A stretch of DNA of 34,952 nt from Gammaproteobacteria bacterium. Lineage in GTDB: Bacteria > Pseudomonadota > Gammaproteobacteria > Legionellales > Legionellaceae. The notes under the pieces are model-generated. The model did no database searches and was not told where the DNA came from. It saw only the letters and a list, made by a program, of their open reading frames with translations. Each line of letters begins with the position of its first letter. Position 1 is the first letter of the stretch. The stretch is taken from positions 1-34,952 of the forward strand of contig JAHZKF010000043.1 of NCBI GenBank assembly GCA_022600575.1. The letters run 5' to 3'. A program made the translations under genes and the position numbers. Of the stretch, positions 1 through 8,252 are shown piece after piece.

Positions 1-83
1 CGATCACAAATACGCTTATCGCGTTCTTTTTTATGACACTTTTTCAGGTGTGCACATTCTTGTGCTGTAAGTCGTCTGTCCAT
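1..83 (-). mobile_element. IS630-like transposase, N-terminal end (runs off window)
   Basis: The minus strand opens with ATG at 83 and stays open for 27 codons to the window edge, giving MDRRLTAQECAHLKKCHKKE followed by RDKRICDR. The pattern of leucines and basic residues ending in RDKR-x-x-DR is the usual start of IS630-family transposases, where it leads into the N-terminal helix-turn-helix. The catalytic DDE part would lie outside the window, so it cannot be said whether the element is intact. No terminal inverted repeat was identified to its right. The assignment rests on a short stretch and is by family resemblance only. Confidence 0.55.
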
Positions 84-431
84 CCGACGTATTTGATCAT
101 ATCCAACTTAAATTCGCAACTCCATTAGCGATAGGTATAGAGGCTGGTTCTCGTTTGGAAGAACTTGAGTTTACTCAAATAAAAAGACCAGCCTATCATG
201 ATGAAATGGAAGAGGATTATGCTGAAAACAAGGAAAAGTAGTCAAAACACATGAAAAAAGATTTCAGCCGTGCCCCTGAGCACGTTCAAGATGAAGTCGT
301 TCGATTGGTACTTGATTTATGCGATACATGGAAAGAAGTAACCGATAAAGTGCAACTGTTACCCGAACATAAAGACGAATCTAAAAAGCTAAATTAAAAC
401 ACGACTTACTTTCGGTAGCCTACGTACCATT
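84..431. other. Intergenic debris with two short open frames
   Basis: This 348-bp stretch has no convincing gene. Two plus-strand fragments are visible. At 71-241 there is an open frame without a start codon, ending in a very acidic tail (HDEMEEDYAENKEK, then stop). Nine bases later, 251-397 encodes a 48-residue peptide starting MKKDFSRAPEHVQDEVVRLV and ending in KDESKKLN; its ATG has no well-placed ribosome binding site. Neither fragment was recognised. Their position beside a transposase end suggests remnants of a gene or genes broken by insertion, but this is inference. Confidence 0.35.
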
Positions 432-1400
432 CTACTGAAAATCAAAAACCGTTCCAACACCATATGGGATGTGTTGTTCACCAAATGTTTTACTTAATTC
501 AGCCTGAGTAAAGGCACCTGTACAATGCCCCGTAATAATAAAGTTAGGATTAATCGCAACTAAATCGTCAATAGTTGGGTTAATACGCTCTTTCACTTCT
601 GATGGTGCTAAATGAAACCCACCCATTACAAAATGTATCGCTTCATTATCAGTCAGTTGCATGGCATGTCTTGTCGCATTAATCACACCGGTATGCCCAC
701 ATGCAGTAAACACACAAAGACCTTTATTTTTTAAATTAAAAATAAGGCTGCGTTCATCAATCACATCCGGAGATTTTTTCCAAATACCATCTTGCTTTCG
801 ACATTCTGCTGGCGAACCTGTTTCGTATGCTGTTTCGCGCGGCACCTCTCCACTAATTAGCAATGCATTTTCAAACAACCCCACAGGTTTTTTAGATTCA
901 TGAATAACACCACCATGCGCTTCAATATCAGCATTTGTTAAATTATAACTCACCTCCGATTTATTAAATGCTCTTGGTATAAACAATTCAGGATGCGTAT
1001 AAACAGGTATATCTTTGCGGCCAATCGCATCTAACACACTTAAAATACCACCATAATGATCAAAGTGTCCGTGCGACAAAATAATTGCTTCAACTTCTGT
1101 TAAATCAACTCCCATCCTTTTTGCATTATCGACCACAAGGGCTTCATCAGGACCTGCATCAAATAAAATAGTATGCGACTTCCCATCAATATGAAAACGC
1201 ATAAACAAAGAGAGCCCGTTACACGCACGACAAAAATCAGAACCACAAAACGAGGTTTTATTCAAAACACCAGCACGATACTGAGATTCATTCCAACGCA
1301 TATTAGGATGACTTTTGGTAAATGGATCAGATACATTATCCATTAAAGCAACGATTTCTAATCTATCAATCGGCTTCAATACTTCTATACCTTGTGTCAT
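432..1400 (-). CDS. MBL-fold metallo-hydrolase (COG1237-like)
   Basis: This 322-residue protein has the metallo-beta-lactamase metal motif HxHxDH at residues 110-115 (H110, H112, D114, H115), preceded by the strand ending in LFDAGP (about 79-84). Later metal-ligand candidates lie in ACGHTG and GGFHLAP. The long N-terminal segment before the motif, with three cysteines near 52-60, and the GGFHL segment fit the subgroup related to the archaeal dihydropterin-ribofuranosyl-aminobenzene phosphate synthase family. The substrate cannot be deduced. A GAGAG Shine-Dalgarno lies about 8 bases before the ATG. It is the last gene of the minus-strand group and lies 28 bp after kup; no hairpin separates them. 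Confidence 0.8.
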   Translation of the reverse strand: MTQGIEVLKPIDRLEIVALMDNVSDPFTKSHPNMRWNESQYRAGVLNKTSFCGSDFCRACNGLSLFMRFHIDGKSHTILFDAGPDEALVVDNAKRMGVDLTEVEAIILSHGHFDHYGGILSVLDAIGRKDIPVYTHPELFIPRAFNKSEVSYNLTNADIEAHGGVIHESKKPVGLFENALLISGEVPRETAYETGSPAECRKQDGIWKKSPDVIDERSLIFNLKNKGLCVFTACGHTGVINATRHAMQLTDNEAIHFVMGGFHLAPSEVKERINPTIDDLVAINPNFIITGHCTGAFTQAELSKTFGEQHIPYGVGTVFDFQ

Positions 1401-1428
1401 ACATTTTCTCTCACTATTAGCTTAAAAC

Positions 1429-3345
1429 TTAAATCAAACAATACGTGCCGATTGCAACCGTCCTATCATACGGCAATTGATAAAATTCGATGTTAAAATT
1501 AGCCGAATAATTTCTCACTAAAAACGAAAATAACTTTTCTTGCCAATAAAACCAAAGTGTATGCTTCTCACGTGATGCAAGGACATTTGGAATCTCAATA
1601 ATATAACGTGCTTTGTCTACGTTGACTTCAAAAGGCAAAAAATGACGCTCACTCGCAAGATACAATGCTTGCGGAATCGACACCACGTCCATAAACCCAT
1701 AATGCAGCGTCAATTCACAAATATTCTCTTTTAAGACTTTCACTTCAAAACGATTAATCGACGAAACATACGGGATATGCTCCACACGATACCTGACCAA
1801 CAAAATGCGCTCTGGCAACGTACGATTAAGCTTTAAAAAATTTAAGAAACTCGCGCCGCTTTGATCATAAATATCTGTAATAAAAATAGCCGTAGTATTT
1901 GGCACATGCGTTAAACTTTTATAATCAAATTGACGTAGCGTTTTAGAAACAGCCTCTTTTTTCGCATGGTACGTCTCTTTCAGATACACCCGACCTTTGC
2001 TCCAGGTATACATAATAAACGCTGACAAACTCGCAAATACAACAGGAATCCATCCCCCCGTTAACAGTTTTTGAATATTAGCCCCCAAGAAGCCTAAATC
2101 AATCCCGCCAAAACATAAAAAGATAAGCGCAATTTTGGACCAATGCCAGTGCCAATAACGTGCCGCCACATAAGCAACTAAAAGCAAGGTTAATAACCCT
2201 TCTAAATTCACTGCAATCCCATAAGCATGGGCTATATTGCTTGAATCTTTAAAAATCATCACCAAAATCAAAGTGCCAATGGCCAATATTGTATTCACTT
2301 GTGGCACATAAATTTGACCACGTTTTTCATCAGACGTTTGAATAATAGAAAGATGCGGGTAAAGCCCAAGCAATACAGCTTGACGTATCATGGAAAACGT
2401 CGCAGAAATCACCGCTTGAGATGCAATAATTGTGGCACACGTTGCAATCACCAACAAAGGTACTGCAAACCAGCCTGGTGCTAAGTGATAAAAAGGATTA
2501 TCAATGGCTTCCGGATGATTCAGTAAATAAGCACCTTGTCCAAAATAATTAAGAACCAGTGCCGGAAATGCAACTAAAAACCAACTCATTCGAATAGGGC
2601 TTTTCCCAAAGTGACCAAGATCAGCATAAAGGGCCTCACCTCCTGTCACCACTAAGAAAATCCCGCCCAATAATGCATACCCCTTCCAACCATTTGCTTG
2701 AAAAAAATGAACTGCATGAATCGGATTAATCGCTTCTAACACAACTGGGTTATCAATTATTTGAACGACACCTAAAGCCGCAATGGTCACAAACCAAATT
2801 GAAATAACAGGCCCAAAAAGTCGACCAATTTTGGCAGTCCCTAACGACTGCATCATAAATAAAGCAATTAAAATGGCACACGTAACCGGCAATACAAAAG
2901 AAGATAAACTCGGCAGCGCAATATTAACCCCTTCAATCGCACTCATCACCGAAATGGCAGGCGTTAACATGCCATCTCCAAGCATGAGTCCTGCTCCTAA
3001 AATACCAAGCACAAAGAAAAACCTTAATCGATTCGTACCTGTATGTTTAGTCAAAGCAAGTAGCGCTAAAATACCGCCTTCGCCGTCATTATCTGCTCGA
3101 AACAGTAAAAATAAATATTTAATTGAAATAACAAGTGTCAATGACCAAAAAATAAGGGATAGCACCCCCAGCACATCCGTCAAATTAATGGGCAAACCAC
3201 CTAACGACTCACGCATTGCATATAACGGACTTGTTCCAATATCACCATATACAACACCCAGTGCTGCTAGGGTTAACGCCCCTGATGCCTCACGCTTTTT
3301 ACTGTCCGTATCACTCAAAGTCAACGTCCTGGTTGAATAAATCAT
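1429..3345 (-). CDS. kup: Kup-family low-affinity potassium transporter
   Basis: The product has 638 residues, the usual Kup/HAK length. The diagnostic N-terminal block GVVYGDIGTSPLYA is at residues 30-43. About a dozen hydrophobic segments follow to about residue 460, then a soluble C-terminal domain of about 170 residues. It should sit in the inner membrane and import K+ with protons. The ATG at 3345 lies 35 bp inside pncA and has no clear Shine-Dalgarno. An in-frame TTG nine codons later follows AGGACG and could be the real start. The overlap with pncA suggests translational coupling. Confidence 0.93.
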   Translation of the reverse strand: MIYSTRTLTLSDTDSKKREASGALTLAALGVVYGDIGTSPLYAMRESLGGLPINLTDVLGVLSLIFWSLTLVISIKYLFLLFRADNDGEGGILALLALTKHTGTNRLRFFFVLGILGAGLMLGDGMLTPAISVMSAIEGVNIALPSLSSFVLPVTCAILIALFMMQSLGTAKIGRLFGPVISIWFVTIAALGVVQIIDNPVVLEAINPIHAVHFFQANGWKGYALLGGIFLVVTGGEALYADLGHFGKSPIRMSWFLVAFPALVLNYFGQGAYLLNHPEAIDNPFYHLAPGWFAVPLLVIATCATIIASQAVISATFSMIRQAVLLGLYPHLSIIQTSDEKRGQIYVPQVNTILAIGTLILVMIFKDSSNIAHAYGIAVNLEGLLTLLLVAYVAARYWHWHWSKIALIFLCFGGIDLGFLGANIQKLLTGGWIPVVFASLSAFIMYTWSKGRVYLKETYHAKKEAVSKTLRQFDYKSLTHVPNTTAIFITDIYDQSGASFLNFLKLNRTLPERILLVRYRVEHIPYVSSINRFEVKVLKENICELTLHYGFMDVVSIPQALYLASERHFLPFEVNVDKARYIIEIPNVLASREKHTLWFYWQEKLFSFLVRNYSANFNIEFYQLPYDRTVAIGTYCLI

Positions 3346-3907
3346 CCGAGGATAACATGCACTTTACCCCCTTTTGAAGTAAACGCGCACGCTTTACCAT
3401 AAAATCATTTTGATCAAATGCAGCCGTCGCATCTTCAATTAAAACACACTCAAAGCCTTCTTCCAGTGCATCTTCAATCGAAAAATACACACAAATATCA
3501 GCACACACACCACAAAAATAAAGTCGCTTAACACCTTGATCTCGTAAATATCCCGCAAGCCCTGTACTCTTTAAGTGCTCATTATCATAAAATGCACTAT
3601 AACTATCTATTCGTTTATCCATGCCTTTTCTAATAATGGCTGCAACATGATGCGTCTTAAGTTCTGGGTGCAATAAAGCGCCTGTTGTACCCTGCACACA
3701 ATGATCAGGCCAAATACCCGATTTATTTACATTATTTGAAATAAAACTCTCATGCGTTTTAGGATGCCAATCTTGTGTTGCAACCACCAATTCAAACTGT
3801 TCCTGAAGCTCATTAATCACCGAAACAAGGGCGTTTGCACCCGGCACAGCTAATGAACCACCCGGCATAAAATCAAGCTGCATATCTACAATAAGTAATG
3901 CTTTCAC
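3311..3907 (-). CDS. pncA: Nicotinamidase (isochorismatase fold)
   Basis: This 198-residue enzyme should deamidate nicotinamide to nicotinate in the NAD salvage pathway. The catalytic triad is visible as D8 (VDMQLDF), K94 (RKG) and C139 (ADICV). Metal-ligand candidates are D46 and H48 in TQDWHPKTHESF and H69 in WPDHCVQGT. The start is GTG at 3907, preceded by GGAGAG at good spacing. Its 3' end overlaps kup by 35 bp, so the two are probably co-transcribed. The promoter region is shared with the divergent lipoprotein gene at 3995. Confidence 0.93.
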   Translation of the reverse strand: MKALLIVDMQLDFMPGGSLAVPGANALVSVINELQEQFELVVATQDWHPKTHESFISNNVNKSGIWPDHCVQGTTGALLHPELKTHHVAAIIRKGMDKRIDSYSAFYDNEHLKSTGLAGYLRDQGVKRLYFCGVCADICVYFSIEDALEEGFECVLIEDATAAFDQNDFMVKRARLLQKGVKCMLSSDDLFNQDVDFE

Positions 3908-3924
3908 AAAATCTCTCCATTATT

Positions 3925-3958
3925 TTGATTGCGCAATACCGCTAAACTCTATCATAAT
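3925..3958 (+). promoter_or_regulatory. Possible promoter for the IcmN-like lipoprotein gene
   Basis: TTGATT at 3925-3930 and TATCAT at 3950-3955 are separated by 19 bases. An alternative pairing is TTGCGC (3929-3934) with CATAAT (3953-3958) at 18 bases. Either would give a short leader before the ATG at 3995. The match is modest. Confidence 0.35.
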
Positions 3959-3994
3959 AGAAATTCAATACATCGCACGATATCTTTTCTTACA

Positions 3995-4624
3995 ATGATG
4001 ATAATGAAAACACTCAAAAAACTGGGTCTTATACTATTTATCACTGGATGCTTAAGCAGTTGCTTCCAACCCCCTTTTAATAATTTTCAAGCGGATAAGT
4101 TCGACGTGGGCGATTCAAATAGTTGTGAAAAACCCACCTTCCACTCACGTGCCGAACGAAACACCATCGCACGCACCACCATCCGCCGTCTTGCCTCACA
4201 AGCCGTTCAATTTGTACAACAAGGCGATCGCATGACCCTCATTGTCCCAACCGATCGTTATTATCTTTTTAATAGTCCTGATTTTGATGATACTGAATTT
4301 GTTACTTTAAATAACATTGCAACACTCATTAAACTCTTCCCCTGTAGTAAAGTTATCGTTGCAGGCTTCACTGATGATATAGGAAAACGCGCCCTTCAAG
4401 ATCGCCTCTCCAAAGCACGCGCCGAAACCATGCTCACCTTTCTCTGGGCAAAAGGGGTTCCTGCCCAACGTCTAACAGCCGAAGGTCTTGGCGAACGTTT
4501 CCCAATTGGAGATAACCACATCATCCATGGCAGTGCTTATAATCGACGCATTGAAATCCAATGGTGGACCGGAAAAAATGCCCCTCCTCCGCCACCTATT
4601 CCTGAAGCCATGAAGACAAAATAA
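3995..4624 (+). CDS. icmN: OmpA-family lipoprotein, likely Dot/Icm component IcmN/DotK
   Basis: Starting at the ATG at 3995 the protein has 209 residues. It begins with a lipoprotein signal (MKTLKKLGLILFITGC), with acylation possible at C19 (ITGC) or C23 (LSSC). The mature part begins with FQPPFNNF. The C-terminal half is an OmpA-like peptidoglycan-binding domain (VAGFTDDIG, then SKARAETMLTFLWAKGV, then NRRIEIQWW). The PPFNNF start, the DRMTLIVPTDRYY segment and the IEIQW ending match my memory of IcmN/DotK (LphA), an outer-membrane lipoprotein of the Legionella type IVB secretion system. No other dot/icm gene is in the window. The frame can be extended upstream to a TTG at 3929, but that would bury the signal peptide. 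Generic OmpA lipoprotein is the fallback. Confidence 0.72.
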   Translation: MMIMKTLKKLGLILFITGCLSSCFQPPFNNFQADKFDVGDSNSCEKPTFHSRAERNTIARTTIRRLASQAVQFVQQGDRMTLIVPTDRYYLFNSPDFDDTEFVTLNNIATLIKLFPCSKVIVAGFTDDIGKRALQDRLSKARAETMLTFLWAKGVPAQRLTAEGLGERFPIGDNHIIHGSAYNRRIEIQWWTGKNAPPPPPIPEAMKTK

Positions 4625-4627
4625 AGC

Positions 4628-5803
4628 ATGATTTCAAAATTAATAGGCGGTGTCCTACTCATCGTCGGAACCTCCATTGGCGGAGGCATGCTTGCTCTTC
4701 CCATGGCAAATGCTGCGGCAGGCCTTATTCCTTCATCCATCGCCCTCATTTTTTGCTGGCTCATCATGACACTTGGCGCTTTTTTTATTCTTGAAACAAA
4801 CTTATATGTTCCACCTGGTAAACACATGATCTCAATGGCTTATAAAACCTTAGGTAAGCCAGGCCTTTTCATCACATGGATAAGCTATTTATTACTTCTA
4901 TATGCACTACTATCTGCTTATATTTCTGGTGGCTCAGATGTACTTCAAGGTGTACTAAAGCTCATCCACATCAATCTCGCAGACTGGCAAAGCACCTGCC
5001 TTTTTACATTGGGTTTTGGTGCCATTGTTTATGGGGGTATTCATCAGGTCGATTGGACCAATCGTGTTTTAATGTTTGGAAAATTAGGCATTTATTTGCT
5101 ATTGGTTATCTTTATTTCTCCGTTTATCGAACTTGATTACTGGGCCCAAAATAACCCTGCTGCTGTACCAAGTACCCTTATGATTTTAATCACGTCTTTT
5201 GGCTTTGCGATTATCGTACCCAATTTACGAGAGTATTTTAAAGATGACTTAAAACAACTTAAAATCGTTATTTTAATTGGTTCACTCATCCCGCTTATTT
5301 GCTACTTTGCTTGGGATGCTGTCATCATGGGCGCACTCCCCGCCACAGGCCCTGATGGTTTAATTTCTTTAACGAATAACCCTCACCCCACCACAAGCCT
5401 TGCCAATCAACTCGCAAACGCTGTTCACAACGCAACCATTGACCGATTTTTTCGTACGTTTACTTCTATTTGCATGCTCACAGCCTTTCTTGGGGTAGCC
5501 CTCTGCCTAATGAGTTTTTTAGCCGATGGCTTAAATTTTAATCGCCGCGGTAAACAAGGCCTAAGCCTTGCCATCCTCACCTTTTTACCGCCGCTGCTTT
5601 TAGTGCTTTTTATCCCAGGCGCATACCTTAATGCGCTCCGCTATGCAGGTGTATTATGCGTTATTTTACTGATTATACTACCAGCCCTCATGACGCTTTT
5701 TGGCCGAAAAAAGTTTAAAAGCCCCTTTGTTGTACCTGGCGGAAGTTGGCCTCCTGTATTACTCTTACTCAGTGCCGCAGGCCTACTTTATTTCAGTATT
5801 TAA
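4628..5803 (+). CDS. Aromatic amino acid permease (TyrP/HAAAP family)
   Basis: This is a 391-residue integral membrane protein with about 11 hydrophobic segments. It starts with the family signature GGVLLIVGTSIGGGMLALP at residues 7-25, typical of the TyrP/Mtr/TnaB aromatic amino acid:proton symporters (PF03222). Legionella-type genomes often carry several paralogs, so tyrosine versus tryptophan specificity is not assigned. The ATG lies 3 bases after the IcmN-like stop, so the two genes are probably co-transcribed. Its 3' end overlaps the convergent diiron gene by 21 bp. Confidence 0.88.
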   Translation: MISKLIGGVLLIVGTSIGGGMLALPMANAAAGLIPSSIALIFCWLIMTLGAFFILETNLYVPPGKHMISMAYKTLGKPGLFITWISYLLLLYALLSAYISGGSDVLQGVLKLIHINLADWQSTCLFTLGFGAIVYGGIHQVDWTNRVLMFGKLGIYLLLVIFISPFIELDYWAQNNPAAVPSTLMILITSFGFAIIVPNLREYFKDDLKQLKIVILIGSLIPLICYFAWDAVIMGALPATGPDGLISLTNNPHPTTSLANQLANAVHNATIDRFFRTFTSICMLTAFLGVALCLMSFLADGLNFNRRGKQGLSLAILTFLPPLLLVLFIPGAYLNALRYAGVLCVILLIILPALMTLFGRKKFKSPFVVPGGSWPPVLLLLSAAGLLYFSI

Positions 5804-7576
5804 AGCCTGAGCATGCTTACTTTCTACTTGCATATAACCCTGAATCCAATCACTAAAATCAATAAAATCAGGCCATACCGTTTGAAGTGCCACCAATAAT
5901 TTATACGCAGCTTTTGGTTGCACTTCGATTAAAGTTTCCATTAACTTGATAATTAAACGTTCACTTACCACTTTTTCTTTTCTACCGGCCTGATGAACGA
6001 AATTCTTCTCCACCACCTCACCAAATGCTTTTTTCACCGCTTCAGGAATAGGAACCATACCATCAAATACACGATGATCAGCACTCACCGTCACCGGCAA
6101 ACTATCTTCGGGTTCAAACGCTTGTGATGCTTCATTCCAAACGGGCTTTCGCTGAACTGTCAACAAAGTAAACTTGGTGGTTTCATTGACACGCAAAGGC
6201 GATTTAGCACGTGAATACCCAACGGACGCAACACTACTCAGTGACACTGCAGGATTTCCTGGCATCGGATAAGGATAAACACCTGAAGCAATGTCACGCA
6301 TTGTTTCATCCATCGATACGGCTAACGCTGGATAGGTTTGCTCTAAAGCAAGTCGTCGCTGATAACAATAAGTCATGAGCTTACGATTCCTAATGACCTT
6401 TTTGGTTAAACTTTTAAGCGATAATTCATGGCAATTTTCAAATAAAATAGCGCTTAAATGATCATCACATCCAGGTAACTTCACCACAAGTGCAGTCTGA
6501 GCCTGATGACTCCGATACAACTTATGATGACTTAAATACCGACGAAAAAATGAATTATCCGTAATACTCTGACTCAGTGTTTGTAACATCAGCATGGTTA
6601 ATAATTCTGAGTTGTTTTTGTCTTTAAAAACATCCAACCGACTCACATTAATATCAAATTCTCCAACCATCGTTGGATCGGATGGATCTTTCCATTGCGT
6701 CATAAATACTTTACGTATTGCCGACAATTCAAGTGTTTGATTCTGCTCAGCGTAACGCTTGAATTGAGGGAAAAGAAAGGCTCTACTCTCCATCCAAAAA
6801 TGCCACGCTTTTCCTGGTGCTAAATTCAGTTTGCTCAATTGGTGTTTATGTTTTTCATCTAAAATCGCTAAATAATGCTCAACACCATTCATACCTAACA
6901 AGGCCATCATGGCGCCCATATAGGAATAATTAAATAAAAGACTTGAAAGCAATTTGTCTTCTAGTAAAGCCAGTTTTGATTCCAATACGTCTCGCGCAGG
7001 CAAACCGATTTCACGATACAAATCTGCTTCACATACATGTCGATGCTCATCTTCTAAAATCATCGAAAAAACAGCTGGTGCAATATCCGCTTTATGATAC
7101 GCTCGGAATAACTCTTCTATCCAAGCCTCTGCCACTAAATTAAGTAAAACCACAGCTACTTTAGGACAGTCTTCTTCACGAATAAAATTACAAAAGGCTT
7201 CCACTTCTTCATTATAAGTGGGCGGCAAAGCATACGGTGTAATCAACTCATATAAAATACGTGTAAATACCATCCCATGAAACACCTCATCTACAAGTTG
7301 TGTCCGCATGCGTTGCTTGAATTCAGCAGTTGGCATCTTTGCTTCAAACTTTAATGGTACTTGAATGGCCAACACTTCTAACTGTGCTAACAAAGAGAAA
7401 GAATGAATATAAAGTATTCGGTCATGCTTTAATTCAAATGGCAGGCCATTTTCAAAAAGCGTATCCATGCGCTTGGTCACAATAGCCTGCTCATCTTTAT
7501 TGAGTGCCTCCCAACCTTCTAAAATCCACTTTTCGGCTCCCCATGTAGGTTTTAACAAGGTATTCAAGTCACCCAT
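5783..7576 (-). CDS. Ferritin-like diiron domain fused to E2 acyltransferase-like domain
   Basis: From the ATG at 7576 (AAGGA 8 bases upstream; the in-frame ATG at 7585 abuts AAAGG and is less likely) the protein has 597 residues. The N-terminal 250 residues are helical and carry a ferritin-like diiron ligand set: E67, E97-x-x-H100, E150 or E154, and E175-x-x-H178 (in LEDEHRH). Residues of about 330-540 resemble the catalytic domain of 2-oxoacid dehydrogenase E2 enzymes: NPAVSLSSVASVGYSRAKSP, then VSADHRVFDG, with H501 and D505 in the HxxxDG position. There is no lipoyl or subunit-binding domain. The N-terminal part fits diiron oxygenases of the AurF type, but the substrate is unknown. The gene stands alone between convergent and divergent neighbours. 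Confidence 0.75.
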   Translation of the reverse strand: MGDLNTLLKPTWGAEKWILEGWEALNKDEQAIVTKRMDTLFENGLPFELKHDRILYIHSFSLLAQLEVLAIQVPLKFEAKMPTAEFKQRMRTQLVDEVFHGMVFTRILYELITPYALPPTYNEEVEAFCNFIREEDCPKVAVVLLNLVAEAWIEELFRAYHKADIAPAVFSMILEDEHRHVCEADLYREIGLPARDVLESKLALLEDKLLSSLLFNYSYMGAMMALLGMNGVEHYLAILDEKHKHQLSKLNLAPGKAWHFWMESRAFLFPQFKRYAEQNQTLELSAIRKVFMTQWKDPSDPTMVGEFDINVSRLDVFKDKNNSELLTMLMLQTLSQSITDNSFFRRYLSHHKLYRSHQAQTALVVKLPGCDDHLSAILFENCHELSLKSLTKKVIRNRKLMTYCYQRRLALEQTYPALAVSMDETMRDIASGVYPYPMPGNPAVSLSSVASVGYSRAKSPLRVNETTKFTLLTVQRKPVWNEASQAFEPEDSLPVTVSADHRVFDGMVPIPEAVKKAFGEVVEKNFVHQAGRKEKVVSERLIIKLMETLIEVQPKAAYKLLVALQTVWPDFIDFSDWIQGYMQVESKHAQALNTEIK

Positions 7577-7601
7577 TACCCTCATCCTTTCAAAATAATA
7601 A

Positions 7602-7617
7602 TATGATAAGAATCATA
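7602..7617. promoter_or_regulatory. Palindromic operator-like site, TATGAT-AAGA-ATCATA
   Basis: A perfect 6-bp inverted repeat with a 4-base centre lies in the divergent promoter region, 26 bp upstream of the diiron-fusion ATG. Its TGATAAnnATCA-like core recalls Fur boxes, though it is shorter than the 19-bp consensus. A regulator binding here could control the iron-dependent gene on the minus strand. Identification as a Fur site is inference. Confidence 0.35.
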
Positions 7618-7628
7618 CGCGAGGTCCT

Positions 7629-7657
7629 TTGGATAAAACAAGATGGCATGCTAGAAT
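7629..7657 (+). promoter_or_regulatory. Sigma-70 promoter of the cyclophilin gene
   Basis: TTGGAT (7629-7634) and TAGAAT (7652-7657) are separated by exactly 17 bases. Transcription would begin near 7664, giving a leader of about 40 bases before the ATG at 7703. This is the cleanest promoter in the window. Confidence 0.65.
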
Positions 7658-7702
7658 GCACACTTTCGTTTTATTCAATCATAAGCAATGACAGGAGATA
7701 CA

Positions 7703-8200
7703 ATGGTCTTAATTAACACCTCTATGGGCGACATTCGTCTGAAACTCGATGAGGAAAATACACCTAATACAGTCGCAAACTTTTTAAACTACATTCGTAG
7801 CGACTTTTATAAAGACACTTTATTTCATCGTGTAATTGACGGCTTTATGATTCAAGGTGGTGGCTTAAACGCACAAATGGAAACCAAACCAACCGATAAG
7901 CCCGTTGAAAACGAAGCAAAAAATGCTAAGAAAAATACCCGTGGTAGCATCGCTATGGCACGTACCTCAGATCCACATTCAGCAACCGCACAATTTTTCA
8001 TTAACGTTGCTGATAATGCATTTTTAAACTTCACTGGTGAAAATCCACAAACCTATGGTTACTGTGTATTTGGTGAAGTTGTCGAAGGCATGGATATTGT
8101 AGACGCCATTGCAAAAGCAAAAACCGGCCAACGCTCAGGACACGCCGATGTGCCAATGGAAGATATTGTTATTAATAGCATTACAGAAGTGACCGAGTAA
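7703..8200 (+). CDS. ppiB: Cyclophilin-type peptidyl-prolyl isomerase, cytoplasmic
   Basis: The ATG at 7703 follows AGGAG at ideal spacing, so the upstream ATG at 7688 is rejected. The product has 165 residues, typical of PpiB. Catalytic cyclophilin motifs are [31 protein letters not shown] and [15 protein letters not shown]. No signal peptide is present, so it should act in the cytoplasm on prolyl bonds during folding. The active-site tryptophan common in eukaryotic cyclophilins is replaced ([14 protein letters not shown]), as is frequent in bacteria. It has its own promoter and a hairpin just downstream. Confidence 0.93.
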   Translation: MVLINTSMGDIRLKLDEENTPNTVANFLNYIRSDFYKDTLFHRVIDGFMIQGGGLNAQMETKPTDKPVENEAKNAKKNTRGSIAMARTSDPHSATAQFFINVADNAFLNFTGENPQTYGYCVFGEVVEGMDIVDAIAKAKTGQRSGHADVPMEDIVINSITEVTE

Positions 8201-8214
8201 GTTTCAAGCCTGGA

Positions 8215-8235
8215 TACCCCGCATAAAGCGGGGTA
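8215..8235. terminator. Bidirectional hairpin between ppiB and the 8253 gene
   Basis: TACCCCGC and GCGGGGTA form an 8-bp perfect stem around an ATAAA loop, 15 bases after the ppiB stop and 18 bases before the end of the convergent gene. No T-run follows on either strand, so it would be a weak intrinsic terminator or a 3'-end stabilising structure. Confidence 0.5.
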
Positions 8236-8252
8236 CCTAGATAGCCCTCCTA

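Noticed and set aside
661-903. Plus-strand open frame of 80 codons inside the MBL hydrolase
   Set aside because: It lies antisense to a gene with clear motifs, has no Shine-Dalgarno and gives a low-complexity translation.
2783-3340. Plus-strand open frame of 185 codons inside kup
   Set aside because: Antisense to the best conserved part of Kup; the translation has no domain character.
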